Assembly (NCBI GenBank): GCA_910583695.1
Contig: CAJTZL010000004.1
Span: forward strand, 1-64,000
Reading direction: 5' to 3'
DNA: 64,000 nt
From: an uncultured Oscillibacter sp.
Lineage (GTDB): Bacteria > Bacillota > Clostridia > Oscillospirales > Oscillospiraceae
Numbering within the stretch: position 1 is the stretch's first letter; the number at the start of each line of letters is the position of its first letter. The position numbers were made by a program, and so were the translations under genes. Shown piece by piece: positions 1 to 7,561 of this stretch. The notes beneath the pieces are model-generated. The model was not told the DNA's origin, ran no database searches, and was given only the letters and a program-made list of their open reading frames with translations.

Positions 1-346
1 AGCCGGTGGTCAGGTCCACGCCGGGGGTGAGCTTCCGGTCCGTGTGGCTGGGGAACTTGGTGCCGGGCTGGTTCAGGGTATAGGCCTCCTCCATGGGGTA
101 GAAGCCCATCAGGCCGAAGGTGGCGTAGGCCACGGGGCCCGCGTGGCCCTTGGAGAGCACCAGCCAGTCCCGGTCCTCCCAGCGGGGATTCTTCGGGTCG
201 TACTTCATGACCTCCCCGTATAAAACCGCCATCAGGTCCGCCAGATCCATGGACCCGCCCACGTGGCCGAACCCACGGCTGTGGATCACCTTCAGCGTCT
301 CCAGACGGATTTCAGCCGCCAGGACTTTCAGCTTTTTCTCGTTCAT
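1..346 (-). CDS. Transketolase, N-terminal (TPP-binding) subunit, partial
   Basis: The 5' end of a gene that runs off the left edge; about 115 codons are visible. The product opens MNEKKLKVLAAEIRLETLK and carries the transketolase N-terminal pattern: GFGHVGGSMDLADLMAVLY, then LVLSKGHAGPVAYATF, the thiamine-diphosphate contact region of split transketolases. It would transfer two-carbon units in the non-oxidative pentose phosphate pathway; the C-terminal subunit should lie further left. The ATG at 346 follows a GGAAG-type ribosome site. A promoter at 406-435 and the hairpin at 502-540 separate it from gpmI, so it is probably transcribed alone. Confidence 0.85.
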   Translation of the reverse strand, partial: MNEKKLKVLAAEIRLETLKVIHSRGFGHVGGSMDLADLMAVLYGEVMKYDPKNPRWEDRDWLVLSKGHAGPVAYATFGLMGFYPMEEAYTLNQPGTKFPSHTDRKLTPGVDLTTG

Positions 347-405
347 GGGTGTCGCTTCCTTTCCTGTTTGTTGTCGTGATGCAGTGGAGCTTATCCTCGT
401 GGGTT

Positions 406-435
406 ATTTTACTCCACCTGCGCCGTTCCCGTCAA
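406..435 (-). promoter_or_regulatory. Promoter of the transketolase gene
   Basis: Read on the minus strand: TTGACG (435-430), an 18 bp spacer and TAAAAT (411-406), about 60 bases before the transketolase ATG. It explains separate transcription from the gpmI unit upstream. Confidence 0.55.
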
Positions 436-501
436 TGACAATTATATTTTTAACAAACTTTTTGCGTGCAATTTTTCTCCATTTTGCGTGCAGTTTCATA
501 A

Positions 502-540
502 TTCTGGAAGGCCGGGATGAACCGTCCCGGCCTTCCAGAA
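502..540 (-). terminator. Hairpin after gpmI
   Basis: Perfect 16 bp inverted repeat (502-517 with 525-540, 7 nt loop) starting 8 bases past the gpmI stop. The following U tract is weak, so it may protect the transcript end as much as terminate. Confidence 0.55.
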
Positions 541-547
541 AAAGCGC

Positions 548-2116
548 TTATTCGTACTGGGTTCCGGCGCCCTCCACCATGGCGTCATAGGCCCGTTTCA
601 CCTTGTCGTAGTTCTTGTCGCGGTCCAGGACCACGCCCCGGCCCACACCGTCCACAATGCGGCCCACGCCGATGGCGGCCAGCTTCTCGTCGGTCTCCGC
701 CAGCAGGGCGGGGGCGGAGCCGGGATCGGTGGAGCGTCCGTCAAAGATGATGTGGAGATACACCCGGTCCAGCCCGTTGTCCCGGGCCATCTCGCAGATG
801 TTCAGGGGATAGTCGATGCATCCGTGGGAGGATTTGTAGGTCAGGTAGGCCAGCAGGTGCAGGGAGGTGCCGTTTTTCTTGGCGTGCTCAATGGCCTGGA
901 GGAAGATGGGATTCTGCTTGAAACTGCCGTCCTTAACGGCGGCGTCCAAGCGCACGTCGTCCTGCATGACACAGCGGCCCGCGCCCAGGTTGGAGTGTCC
1001 CGCCTCGGAGTTGCCGGCCTTGCCCGTGCCCAGGCCCACGAACTCGCCGGAGGCGTGGAGCTTGGACCAGGACTGGTCTGCCAGCAGGGAATCCCAATAG
1101 GGGGTGTCGGCCACGTGGATGGCGTCGCCGTCGTCCCCGGTGCCCAGGCCCCAGCCGTCGCAGATGATGAGGAGCATCTTCCGGCCCTCGCCCCAGGTCT
1201 TGCCCTCGCAGAGGGACTTGCCGTCCATCTCGGCGGGCTGGGGGATGCCCAGAACGTCCAGCACCGTGGGAGACACGTCGCCCAGGGAGCCGTCCCGCAG
1301 GGCGATGGGGCTCTTGTCGGCGGGGTCGATCATGATGAAGGGCACCAGATTCGTGGTGTGGGCCCCGTCGGGCTTCCCGGCGGCAGTGTAGAGCTTTTCG
1401 ATGTTTCCGTGGTCCGCCGTAATGGCCACCACATAGCCCTTGCCCAGGGCGTCGTTCACCACTTTGTCCAGGTACTGGCTCACATAGCCGCAGGCCTTGA
1501 TTTTCGCCTCGGTGTTCTGGGTGTGTCCGATGACGTCTCCGTTGGCAAAGTTGGTGATTACGAAATCATATTTGCCCAGGGCGTCCATGACGGTGTCCGC
1601 CACCTTGGGCAGGGACAGCTCCGGCTGCTGGTCGAAGTCGATGCCCTTGGGAGAGGGGATGCACACGTCGTCCTCCCCGGGGAAGGGGTTGTTTTCGCCG
1701 CCGTTGAAGAAGAAGGTCACGTGGGCGAACTTCTCGCTCTCGGCGCAGTGGAACTGGGTCTTTCCCGCCTCGCTGAGGACCTGGGCCAGGGGCTTCACCA
1801 CCTTGGCGGGGGCGAAGGCGATGGGCAGGTCCTTGAACTTGTCGTGGTACATGGTCATGATCACGAAGTCCAGGTCCCGGAGCATCCGGCGGTCCGCCTT
1901 GTCAAAGTCCGGCTCCGTGAACATCTCCGTCAGCTCGATCTCCCGCTCGCCCCGGCGGCAGCAGAAGATGGCCGCGTCGCCGTCGCCGATTTTGCCCACC
2001 GGCTTTCCGTCCTCCACCAGGACCATGGGCTCCAGATGATAGTCGTCCTGGCCCAGCTCGTATGCCTTCTTGACGGCCTCAGCCAACTGAGCACCGCCGC
2101 GTTTGATATCTGCCAT
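548..2116 (-). CDS. gpmI: Circularly permuted 2,3-bisphosphoglycerate-independent phosphoglycerate mutase
   Basis: Predicted to interconvert 3- and 2-phosphoglycerate in glycolysis (Mn-dependent alkaline-phosphatase superfamily). At 522 aa it has the family's normal length, but the order of parts is rotated. Residues 25-303 match the usual C-terminal part: R55/R58, EKFAHVT with K129, NFANGDVIGH (D194, H198), TADHGN (D235, H236), AHTTN (H253). The usual N-terminus starts near residue 312: ICDGWG (D320), GNSEAGHSNLGAGR with nucleophile S370, H431, DGRST (R461), then DRDKNY near the end. DGRD of the family is DGRS here (Asp to Ser at 462). The breakpoint lies in the transferase domain, so the phosphatase domain becomes contiguous. 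The ATG follows AGGAGG. It is the last gene after three HAD genes. Function is inferred from retained residues. Confidence 0.9.
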   Translation of the reverse strand: MADIKRGGAQLAEAVKKAYELGQDDYHLEPMVLVEDGKPVGKIGDGDAAIFCCRRGEREIELTEMFTEPDFDKADRRMLRDLDFVIMTMYHDKFKDLPIAFAPAKVVKPLAQVLSEAGKTQFHCAESEKFAHVTFFFNGGENNPFPGEDDVCIPSPKGIDFDQQPELSLPKVADTVMDALGKYDFVITNFANGDVIGHTQNTEAKIKACGYVSQYLDKVVNDALGKGYVVAITADHGNIEKLYTAAGKPDGAHTTNLVPFIMIDPADKSPIALRDGSLGDVSPTVLDVLGIPQPAEMDGKSLCEGKTWGEGRKMLLIICDGWGLGTGDDGDAIHVADTPYWDSLLADQSWSKLHASGEFVGLGTGKAGNSEAGHSNLGAGRCVMQDDVRLDAAVKDGSFKQNPIFLQAIEHAKKNGTSLHLLAYLTYKSSHGCIDYPLNICEMARDNGLDRVYLHIIFDGRSTDPGSAPALLAETDEKLAAIGVGRIVDGVGRGVVLDRDKNYDKVKRAYDAMVEGAGTQYE

Positions 2117-2148
2117 ATGAAAAACCTCCTAATCAGTCAATCGAATCC

Positions 2149-2925
2149 TTACTGTCCGTCGCTGGGGGCGATGAGCTTGCCGACGGCCACCCTGCCCCGC
2201 TCCGGGAAGATGTCCAGCAGCTGGGGGAAGGTGTAGATCTTGCCGTCGGGCATGTTCTCCTCCGTCAGCTTCAGGGCCTTGCTCCGGTCGTACTGCACCG
2301 CCACGGTCATGCCGAAATCCACGGCCTTGGCGCCCACGATGTCCCGGTTCAGGTTGTCGCCCACGTAGCAGCAGTTCTCCGGCTGCGCGCCCGCCTCTTC
2401 CATGGCGTAATAGTAGATGGCAGGACCGGGCTTGCGGATATACGTGATGGAGGACTGCTGAACGGTCTTGAAATAGGGCCGGAGGCCGTCGGCGTCCAGC
2501 CACTCATCCACCTCCCGCTTGCCCACCAGATCGCTGATGATGCCCATGGTGTAGCCCCGGGCACAGAGCTCCTTGACGGTGTCCGCTCCGCCCTCCACCA
2601 CCGTGCGGCGGCCCTTGGTCTGGCGGTACTGATAGGTCAGCTCGGCGGCGTTTTTCAGAATGCGCTCCTTATCCATATCATAGGCCAGCCAACGGGTCCA
2701 GAGAACCTCCTCCGGGGCCTCGCACATAAATTTCAGGGCCCAGTCCCGGTACTTGTCGTACCGTTTGTCAATCACATCGCTGAACCACTGGTTGGGGTTG
2801 TCGGTCTCCACGCCGCAGAGCTCGGCGATTTTGGCCCGGGCGGCGGAGAGGTAGGCAGGGTCCTCGTCAATGACCCGGAAGGTGCCCCCCAGGTCCAGGA
2901 AGATGTAGCGGATATCGGTATTCAT
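2149..2925 (-). CDS. HAD-like hydrolase, tandem paralogue 1
   Basis: 258 aa Rossmann-fold HAD protein with a helical cap between motifs I and II. Motif I is IFLDLGGT: the nucleophile D11 is present but the usual second Asp (DxD) is Gly. Motif II Ser (GIISDLVG), motif III Lys (IRKPG) and motif IV (YVGDNLNRD) are present. Loss of the second Asp removes the normal general acid of HAD phosphatases, so activity is uncertain. It is closely related in length and motifs to the next two genes. It lies 32 bases before gpmI and 80 bases after paralogue 2, with a hairpin in between. Substrate unknown; a phosphosugar or glycolytic-metabolite role is only guilt by association. Confidence 0.8.
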   Translation of the reverse strand: MNTDIRYIFLDLGGTFRVIDEDPAYLSAARAKIAELCGVETDNPNQWFSDVIDKRYDKYRDWALKFMCEAPEEVLWTRWLAYDMDKERILKNAAELTYQYRQTKGRRTVVEGGADTVKELCARGYTMGIISDLVGKREVDEWLDADGLRPYFKTVQQSSITYIRKPGPAIYYYAMEEAGAQPENCCYVGDNLNRDIVGAKAVDFGMTVAVQYDRSKALKLTEENMPDGKIYTFPQLLDIFPERGRVAVGKLIAPSDGQ

Positions 2926-2965
2926 GCCCTATCGGCCTCCTTGTCAATGTATTCTCTGAAACGCG

Positions 2966-2994
2966 GGATCGTCCGGGTTTCCCCGGACGCATCC
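2966..2994 (-). other. Intercistronic hairpin between HAD paralogues 2 and 1
   Basis: GTCCGGG paired with CCCGGAC, extended by flanking GGAT/ATCC. No U tract follows on either strand, so a processing or stability hairpin within the operon is more likely than a terminator. Confidence 0.4.
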
Positions 2995-3005
2995 CATAAT
3001 TCACG

Positions 3006-3743
3006 TTAATGCAGGGAGGGAAGCAGGTTCAAGATCTCCCGGAAATTCTCGATCACGGCGTCGGGCCGGTTCTCCTCGGTGTACTCCACCGGGTGCTTCT
3101 TCTCCGGAGAGGAGAAGATGATGTTGCAGCCCACGCCAGCCTTTTTTGCGCCGGGGATATCCCGCTTGATGTTGTCCGCCACGGACACGCACTCGCTCAG
3201 CTCCACGCCCATCTCCCTGGCCGCCAGCTGATAGATCTCGAAGCAGGGCTTGCGCATATGGCAGACGGAGGAGAGAACCACGGAGTCGAAGTACTGGTCC
3301 AGGCCGTCCTCCTCCAGCCAGTCGGGGACCTCGTTCTCCCCGATGAGGTTGGAGATGATGCCCAGCTTATAGCCCCGCTCATGGAGGCCCTTGATGACCT
3401 CCACACCGCCGTCCACCACGATCCGGCGGCCCTTGCACTGGCGGTACTGGAAGCTCAGCTCGTGGCAGACCTGCTTCACCCGGGTCTGGTCGTAGTCCGG
3501 CAGCAGCCATTTGCACCACAGCTCCTCGTCCCCGGACTCCTTGTTCTCTGCCAGGGCCCACTTGCGATAGGGCTCGTAGCGCTCCTCAATCATCTGGTAG
3601 AACTCCTCATAAGGCACGGGGGACCCGGCGATCTCCGCCATCTTCCGGCGGGCGTGCTTCATCCAGGGCTCCTCCAGCAGGGCGATGCGCAGGGTGCCTC
3701 CCAGGTCGAAGAAGACGGCCTTATAGCGCTTTGTCGTATCCAT
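3006..3743 (-). CDS. HAD-like hydrolase, tandem paralogue 2
   Basis: 245 aa, same architecture as its neighbours. Motif I is VFFDLGGTLRI, again with Gly in place of the second catalytic Asp. Motif II is GIISNLIG (Ser present), motif III MRKPCFEIY (Lys present), and motif IV reads VADNIKRD, with Ala before the Asp where the sister genes have Gly. The conserved FQYRQCKGRR segment in the cap is shared with paralogue 1 (YQYRQTKGRR). The ATG follows GGAGG. It sits in the middle of the three-HAD-gpmI operon, 30 bases after paralogue 3. Reaction unknown. Confidence 0.8.
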   Translation of the reverse strand: MDTTKRYKAVFFDLGGTLRIALLEEPWMKHARRKMAEIAGSPVPYEEFYQMIEERYEPYRKWALAENKESGDEELWCKWLLPDYDQTRVKQVCHELSFQYRQCKGRRIVVDGGVEVIKGLHERGYKLGIISNLIGENEVPDWLEEDGLDQYFDSVVLSSVCHMRKPCFEIYQLAAREMGVELSECVSVADNIKRDIPGAKKAGVGCNIIFSSPEKKHPVEYTEENRPDAVIENFREILNLLPSLH

Positions 3744-3773
3744 GGCGTTTCCCTCCTATTGATTCAGTACGGG

Positions 3774-4508
3774 TCAAGTGCGGGCGGGGAAGATGTCCAG
3801 CAGCTGGCTCAGGGCGGTGATCACGTGGTCGGGAGTGAACTCCTTGCCCGTGGCGTGTTCCATGTTCAGGGTGTCCGGCTCGTCAATGCGGATCATCATG
3901 CCGAAGCCCGCGGCCTGGGTGCCCTCCACGTCCCGAACCGGGTTGTCGCCCACGTAGGCGCAGTTGGCCTCCGGGGTGCCGATGCAGCGGCAGGCCAGGT
4001 GGTAAATCTCCGGATTCGGCTTGCGGAGGCGAACCTTGGAGGAGAGGATGGTGGTCTTGAAGCACTGGGCCACGCCGTCGGCGGCCATCCAGTCGGGAAT
4101 TTCCGTCTCGGTGACGGTGTTGGCGATGATGCCCAGGGTGTAGCCCCGGGCGCAGAGCTCCTTGATGGTGTCCACGGCGTCGGCCCGGGCCACGCGGCGG
4201 CCGTCGTGGTCCCGCCACAGGCGGGTCAGCTTCGCCGCGTTGGCAAAGATCATGTTGGTGTCGTACTCCGGCAGCATGTACTGGGTCCACAGCTCGCCCT
4301 CAGAGGCGTCCAGCAGGGTCTCCTTGGACATCTTGCGGTACTTCTTCCACCGCTCTTCCAGCTTGGCGAAAAGCTCATCGTGGGTCTCCGTGGTGCGGAT
4401 GAGCTCCATCAGCCCGGCCTCGGCCCGGTCAATGAAGTCCTGTTCCTTCAGCACGATGCGGAGCGTGTTGCCAACGTCGAAGAAGATGGTCTTGATATCG
4501 GGGGTCAT
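3774..4508 (-). CDS. HAD-like hydrolase, tandem paralogue 3 (most degenerate)
   Basis: 244 aa. I place the start at the ATG at 4508 (MTPDIKTIFF) because GGAGG sits just before it; an in-frame ATG 18 bases upstream lies in front of that ribosome site. Motif I is FFDVGNTLRI (second Asp is Gly). Motif II is GIIANTV, where the conserved Ser/Thr is Ala. Motif III (LRKPNPEIY) and motif IV (YVGDNPVRD) are intact. With two altered catalytic motifs it is the least likely of the three to be an ordinary phosphatase and could be a binding or regulatory homologue. First gene of the operon controlled by the promoter and operator at 4592-4650. Confidence 0.78.
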   Translation of the reverse strand: MTPDIKTIFFDVGNTLRIVLKEQDFIDRAEAGLMELIRTTETHDELFAKLEERWKKYRKMSKETLLDASEGELWTQYMLPEYDTNMIFANAAKLTRLWRDHDGRRVARADAVDTIKELCARGYTLGIIANTVTETEIPDWMAADGVAQCFKTTILSSKVRLRKPNPEIYHLACRCIGTPEANCAYVGDNPVRDVEGTQAAGFGMMIRIDEPDTLNMEHATGKEFTPDHVITALSQLLDIFPART

Positions 4509-4591
4509 AAAAATTCCTCCATTCATGTTTTCAGACGTCGCGGGTCCCCGGAACCGTGTTCCAGGAGGCGGCCGGGCCGTCTCCGGCCCAA

Positions 4592-4607
4592 CCGTAAACG
4601 TTTGCGG
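4592..4607 (-). promoter_or_regulatory. LacI-type operator for the HAD-gpmI operon
   Basis: 16 bp near-palindrome around a central CG (core AAACGTTT; 7 of 8 pairs match). It lies just downstream of the -10 element, at about +7 to +22 of the minus-strand transcript. Position and symmetry fit repression by a LacI/GalR protein, plausibly the divergent product of 4848-5858. Confidence 0.65.
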
Positions 4608-4620
4608 CCTTTTCAGCCTT

Positions 4621-4650
4621 ATTCTAAATGAAATGCAGGTCCTTTGTCAA
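4621..4650 (-). promoter_or_regulatory. Promoter of the HAD-gpmI operon
   Basis: Minus strand: TTGACA (4650-4645), 18 bp spacer, TAGAAT (4626-4621). The operator at 4592-4607 overlaps the start of transcription. Confidence 0.65.
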
Positions 4651-4721
4651 TATGCCAAACGCCGAAGACTTTGATTATTTTTCGTTTTTCTGCCCAAAGA
4701 TGGGAAAAATACAGATTGTTA

Positions 4722-4750
4722 TTGACATTGCCGCAAAAATCGGATATTCT
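4722..4750 (+). promoter_or_regulatory. Promoter of lacI-PHP-pfkB
   Basis: TTGACA (4722-4727), 17 bp spacer, TATTCT (4745-4750). It diverges from the HAD-gpmI promoter; together with the two operators the elements account for the 339-base gap between the gene starts. Confidence 0.65.
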
Positions 4751-4801
4751 TTTACTTGACAATCCGAACGGGCCGGAATCCGGCCGGTTCCAAAAAATAA
4801 A

Positions 4802-4817
4802 GCGGAAACGTTTGCGG
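4802..4817 (+). promoter_or_regulatory. Second LacI-type operator, lacI leader
   Basis: Shares AAACGTTTGCGG exactly with the operator at 4592-4607; 6 of 8 palindrome pairs match. It lies about 45-60 bases downstream of the predicted lacI transcription start, as expected for autoregulation by roadblock. Confidence 0.55.
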
Positions 4818-4847
4818 TTTCCAGCGGGGCGGAAAGGATGAAAAGCC

Positions 4848-5858
4848 ATGAAAAGTGTAACCTTGAAGGATGTTGCCAAGGCTGCCGGCGTCTCTTATGC
4901 CACCGTTTCCCGCGCCCTCTCCGGCAGCCACCAGATTGGCAGCGACACCCGGGAACGCATCATCAAGCTCTGCGACGAGATGGGCTACACCACCAACTAC
5001 GTGGCCCGCTCCATGGTGACGAAGCGCACCGGGCTCATCGGGCTGGTGGTCCCCTCCATTGACAACCAGTTCATGTCGGAGCTGGCCTATTACGCCGAGA
5101 TGAGCGCGAGGAACCACGGCTACAACATCATGCTCTGCAATTCCGGGCCGGATTTGAAACAGGAGAAGACCGTGGTGAAGCTCCTCCTCAGCCGGCAGGT
5201 GGACGGCATTCTCATCGTCCCCCAGAGTCCCAAGACCTATGAGAACATCCGGGCCTACACGGATCAGGTGCCTACGGTCTTCCTCAGTGAAAATCTCCGG
5301 GACCAGCCTCAGAGCTACGTGGCCGTGGACAACAGCCGGGGGACCTACATCGGCACCAAGTATCTCTATGAGCTGGGCCACCGGGACATTCTCTATTTCG
5401 GCCGCCGCCACACCACCACCCACCAGTTCCGGGCCGAGGGCTATATCCGGGCCTGCCAGGAGCTGGGGCTGACCCCCCGGTTCTTCAACAGCGAGTTCAC
5501 CCGCTCCTCCATCATGGGCGGCTACCAGCTGGCCAAGGAGCTCTTCGCCAAGCCCATCGACTACTCCGCCATCTTCGCCTCCACGGACTCCAACGCCCTG
5601 GGCGTCCTGAAGGCGGCGGACGACGCACACATCAACATCCCCGGCCAGCTGAGCCTCATCGGCTTTGACAACATCTCCTCCACCGCCCTGCCCCGAATTG
5701 AGCTGACCACCATGGAACAGCCCAAGCGGGATATGGCCGTCCAGGCGGTGGATATGCTCCGGGACAAGATCGAAAACGGCACCCAGGGCTATGTCCATCA
5801 GATCCTGCTGCCCACGCTGATCAAGCGCAGCACCTGCCGGGACCTGTACGCATCTTAA
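4848..5858 (+). CDS. LacI/GalR family transcriptional regulator
   Basis: 336 aa, the usual family length. Residues 1-60 form the helix-turn-helix and hinge (VTLKDVAKAAGVSYATVSRAL, then NYVARSMVTKRTGLIGLVVP); residues 60-330 are a periplasmic-binding-protein-like sensor with the GFDNI motif near the C-terminus. The start follows GGAAAGG. It is divergent from the HAD-gpmI operon and leads an operon with a PHP protein and a PfkB kinase. Operator-like palindromes are found here and before ppdK, so a role in central carbon control is inferred. The effector is not evident. Confidence 0.88.
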   Translation: MKSVTLKDVAKAAGVSYATVSRALSGSHQIGSDTRERIIKLCDEMGYTTNYVARSMVTKRTGLIGLVVPSIDNQFMSELAYYAEMSARNHGYNIMLCNSGPDLKQEKTVVKLLLSRQVDGILIVPQSPKTYENIRAYTDQVPTVFLSENLRDQPQSYVAVDNSRGTYIGTKYLYELGHRDILYFGRRHTTTHQFRAEGYIRACQELGLTPRFFNSEFTRSSIMGGYQLAKELFAKPIDYSAIFASTDSNALGVLKAADDAHINIPGQLSLIGFDNISSTALPRIELTTMEQPKRDMAVQAVDMLRDKIENGTQGYVHQILLPTLIKRSTCRDLYAS

Positions 5859-5870
5859 CCATACAAAACA

Positions 5871-5889
5871 CGGGAGCCTCCCGCTCCCG
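5871..5889 (+). other. Short hairpin between lacI and the PHP gene
   Basis: CGGGAGC pairs with GCTCCCG around a 5-base loop. No U tract follows; probably an intra-operon hairpin that could attenuate or process the message. Confidence 0.4.
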
Positions 5890-5912
5890 TGAGGAAAGAG
5901 GGATTGTTTTCT

Positions 5913-6641
5913 ATGAACGGCTATCGCTACGACCCCCACACCCACACTGCCGAGACCAGCCGCTGCGGCCATCTCTACGCTGCCGACGTGGTGGACCGCT
6001 ATGTTCGCAACGGCTTCACCGGCCTTGTGGTCACGGACCACCTCCATCCGGAGTACCTCTCCCGCATCGACACGGAGCACAACTGGGACCTGGTCTGCGA
6101 CCACTACCTGAGCGGCTATCACGCCTCCAAGCGCCGGGGAGACGAGGTGGGCCTGGACGTCATCCTGGGAGCGGAGCTCCGCTTCCCGGAGAATGACAAC
6201 GACTACCTGGTCTACGGTATCGACGAGCAGTGGCTCCGCTCCAACCCCTATATCTGCTGCATGAGCGCCCAGGAGTTTTTCGACAAGTACCGCGATCAGG
6301 TCCTCATCATCCACGCCCATCCCTTCCGCAAGGGCAGCGCCCCGGTCCAGGAGACCGCCGTCCACGGGGCGGAGATCATCAACGGAAACCCCCGGCATGA
6401 AAACAACAACGATCAGGCCCTGGCCCTCTGCCGCCGCCATCCGGAGTATTTCCGTCTGGCCGGGTCCGACACCCACCGGGACGGGGACGAGGCCCGGACC
6501 GCCGTCCTCCTGCCGGAGCGGGTCCATGATTCCTTCGCTTACAAGCGCATGATTGAAAGCCGCAATTTCCACCTCTGGAGCCCGGCGTTCCAGGAGTTTG
6601 TCGAGGCCGACGAGGCCATTCGGAAGGAGGAAGCGAAATGA
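5913..6641 (+). CDS. PHP-domain metal-dependent phosphoesterase
   Basis: 242 aa polymerase-and-histidinol-phosphatase fold. The metal-site residues are visible in order: HTHT near residue 8, VVTDH near 45, GAELRF near 90, IIHAHPF near 132, and GSDTHRDGDE near 190. Such proteins hydrolyse phosphate esters in the cytoplasm; the substrate cannot be read from sequence. I use the ATG at 5913; a GTG at 5889 is also in frame but would place GAGGAAAGAGGG inside the gene. It overlaps the pfkB start by 4 bases (ATGA), implying coupled translation and a shared pathway with the kinase. Confidence 0.8.
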   Translation: MNGYRYDPHTHTAETSRCGHLYAADVVDRYVRNGFTGLVVTDHLHPEYLSRIDTEHNWDLVCDHYLSGYHASKRRGDEVGLDVILGAELRFPENDNDYLVYGIDEQWLRSNPYICCMSAQEFFDKYRDQVLIIHAHPFRKGSAPVQETAVHGAEIINGNPRHENNNDQALALCRRHPEYFRLAGSDTHRDGDEARTAVLLPERVHDSFAYKRMIESRNFHLWSPAFQEFVEADEAIRKEEAK

Positions 6642-7519
6642 GCCAGTTTGAATCCCTCATCATCGGCGAAATCGCCCAGGATACCAATGTGGACTATGAC
6701 GGAACCACCGTCCAGGCCATCGGCGGCGCGGTGTACTACTCCGGCTTCGCCGCCGCCAACATGGGCCACAAAACCGCGGTCCTGCCCAAGGCGGACACCG
6801 CCCAGGTGGACCTGAAGGCCGCCTTTGCCGCCGCCCCCAACATCACGGTGTTCCCCCTCCACAGCGCCCATTCCTTTGTCACCAAGAACGTCTACCACAC
6901 CCCGGACCGGGAGCGGCGGACCTCCACGGTGGACAGCAAAATCGACCCCTACCGGCCCGAGGAGGTCCCGGAGGAGATCGACGCAAAAATCTGGCATCTG
7001 GCGGGTCTTGTGGGAGGCGACATCCCCAACGAGTTTCTGCCCTTTGCCGCGAAGAAGGCCATGCTGGCCATCGACGTGCAGTGCATGCTCCGCTGGGAGG
7101 AAAACGGCGGCATGGTCTATCGGGACTGGGAGGCCAAGAAGGATCTGCTGCCTTACGTCCGTTTCCTGAAAACCGACGCCGCCGAGGCGGAAATCCTCAC
7201 CGGCCTCACGGACCGGGCGGAGGCCGCCAAGGTCCTCTATGACTGGGGCGCGAAAGAAATTCTCATCACCCACAACACGGAGGTGCTGGTCTACGACGGC
7301 AGGGAGATCTACACCTGTCCCATCAAGGCCCGGAGCCTGGGAGGCCGCACGGGCCGGGGGGACACCACCTTCGCCTGCTATGTCAACGAGCGGCTGACTC
7401 AGGACATCCCCGCCGCCCTCCGGACCGCCACGGCGCTGGTCTCCCTGAAAATGGAGACCCCGGGCCCCTACATGGGCACCCGGGCGGACGTGGACGCTTA
7501 CATCAAGGAATTTTATTGA
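6638..7519 (+). CDS. PfkB-family carbohydrate kinase
   Basis: 293 aa ribokinase-like protein. GGAVYYSGFAAANMG near residue 30 is the N-terminal glycine motif of the family. GGRTGRGDTTFACYV near residue 235 holds the anion hole and catalytic Asp; the usual GAGD is GRGD here. It would phosphorylate a sugar, nucleoside or related alcohol with ATP. It is translationally coupled to the PHP protein and ends at a strong bidirectional terminator. The lid region is shorter than in ribokinase, so a non-ribose substrate is likely; identity unresolved. Confidence 0.8.
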   Translation: MSQFESLIIGEIAQDTNVDYDGTTVQAIGGAVYYSGFAAANMGHKTAVLPKADTAQVDLKAAFAAAPNITVFPLHSAHSFVTKNVYHTPDRERRTSTVDSKIDPYRPEEVPEEIDAKIWHLAGLVGGDIPNEFLPFAAKKAMLAIDVQCMLRWEENGGMVYRDWEAKKDLLPYVRFLKTDAAEAEILTGLTDRAEAAKVLYDWGAKEILITHNTEVLVYDGREIYTCPIKARSLGGRTGRGDTTFACYVNERLTQDIPAALRTATALVSLKMETPGPYMGTRADVDAYIKEFY

Positions 7520-7526
7520 GAGCCAG

Positions 7527-7561
7527 AAACGGGTTCCCCCGCCGCCCGGGGGAACCCGTTT
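7527..7561. terminator. Bidirectional terminator pfkB / Crp-type gene
   Basis: 14 bp perfect stem AAACGGGTTCCCCC / GGGGGAACCCGTTT around GCCGCCC, between convergent genes. The right edge touches the stop codon of the minus-strand regulator. Confidence 0.8.

Noticed and set aside
752..2236. Open frame of 494 codons opposite gpmI
   Set aside because: Antisense of a gene with full catalytic motifs; composition is the Val/Gly/His/Leu-rich pattern typical of GC-rich shadows.
3009..4631. 540-codon frame opposite the HAD genes
   Set aside because: It spans three real genes and their intergenic gaps; no ribosome site and no family motif.
4756..4761. Second TTGACA before lacI
   Set aside because: No acceptable -10 hexamer at 16-18 bp; the element at 4722-4750 is better.
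4752..6572. 606-codon frame opposite lacI and the PHP gene
   Set aside because: Runs through two recognised genes and a promoter region; shadow of codon bias.
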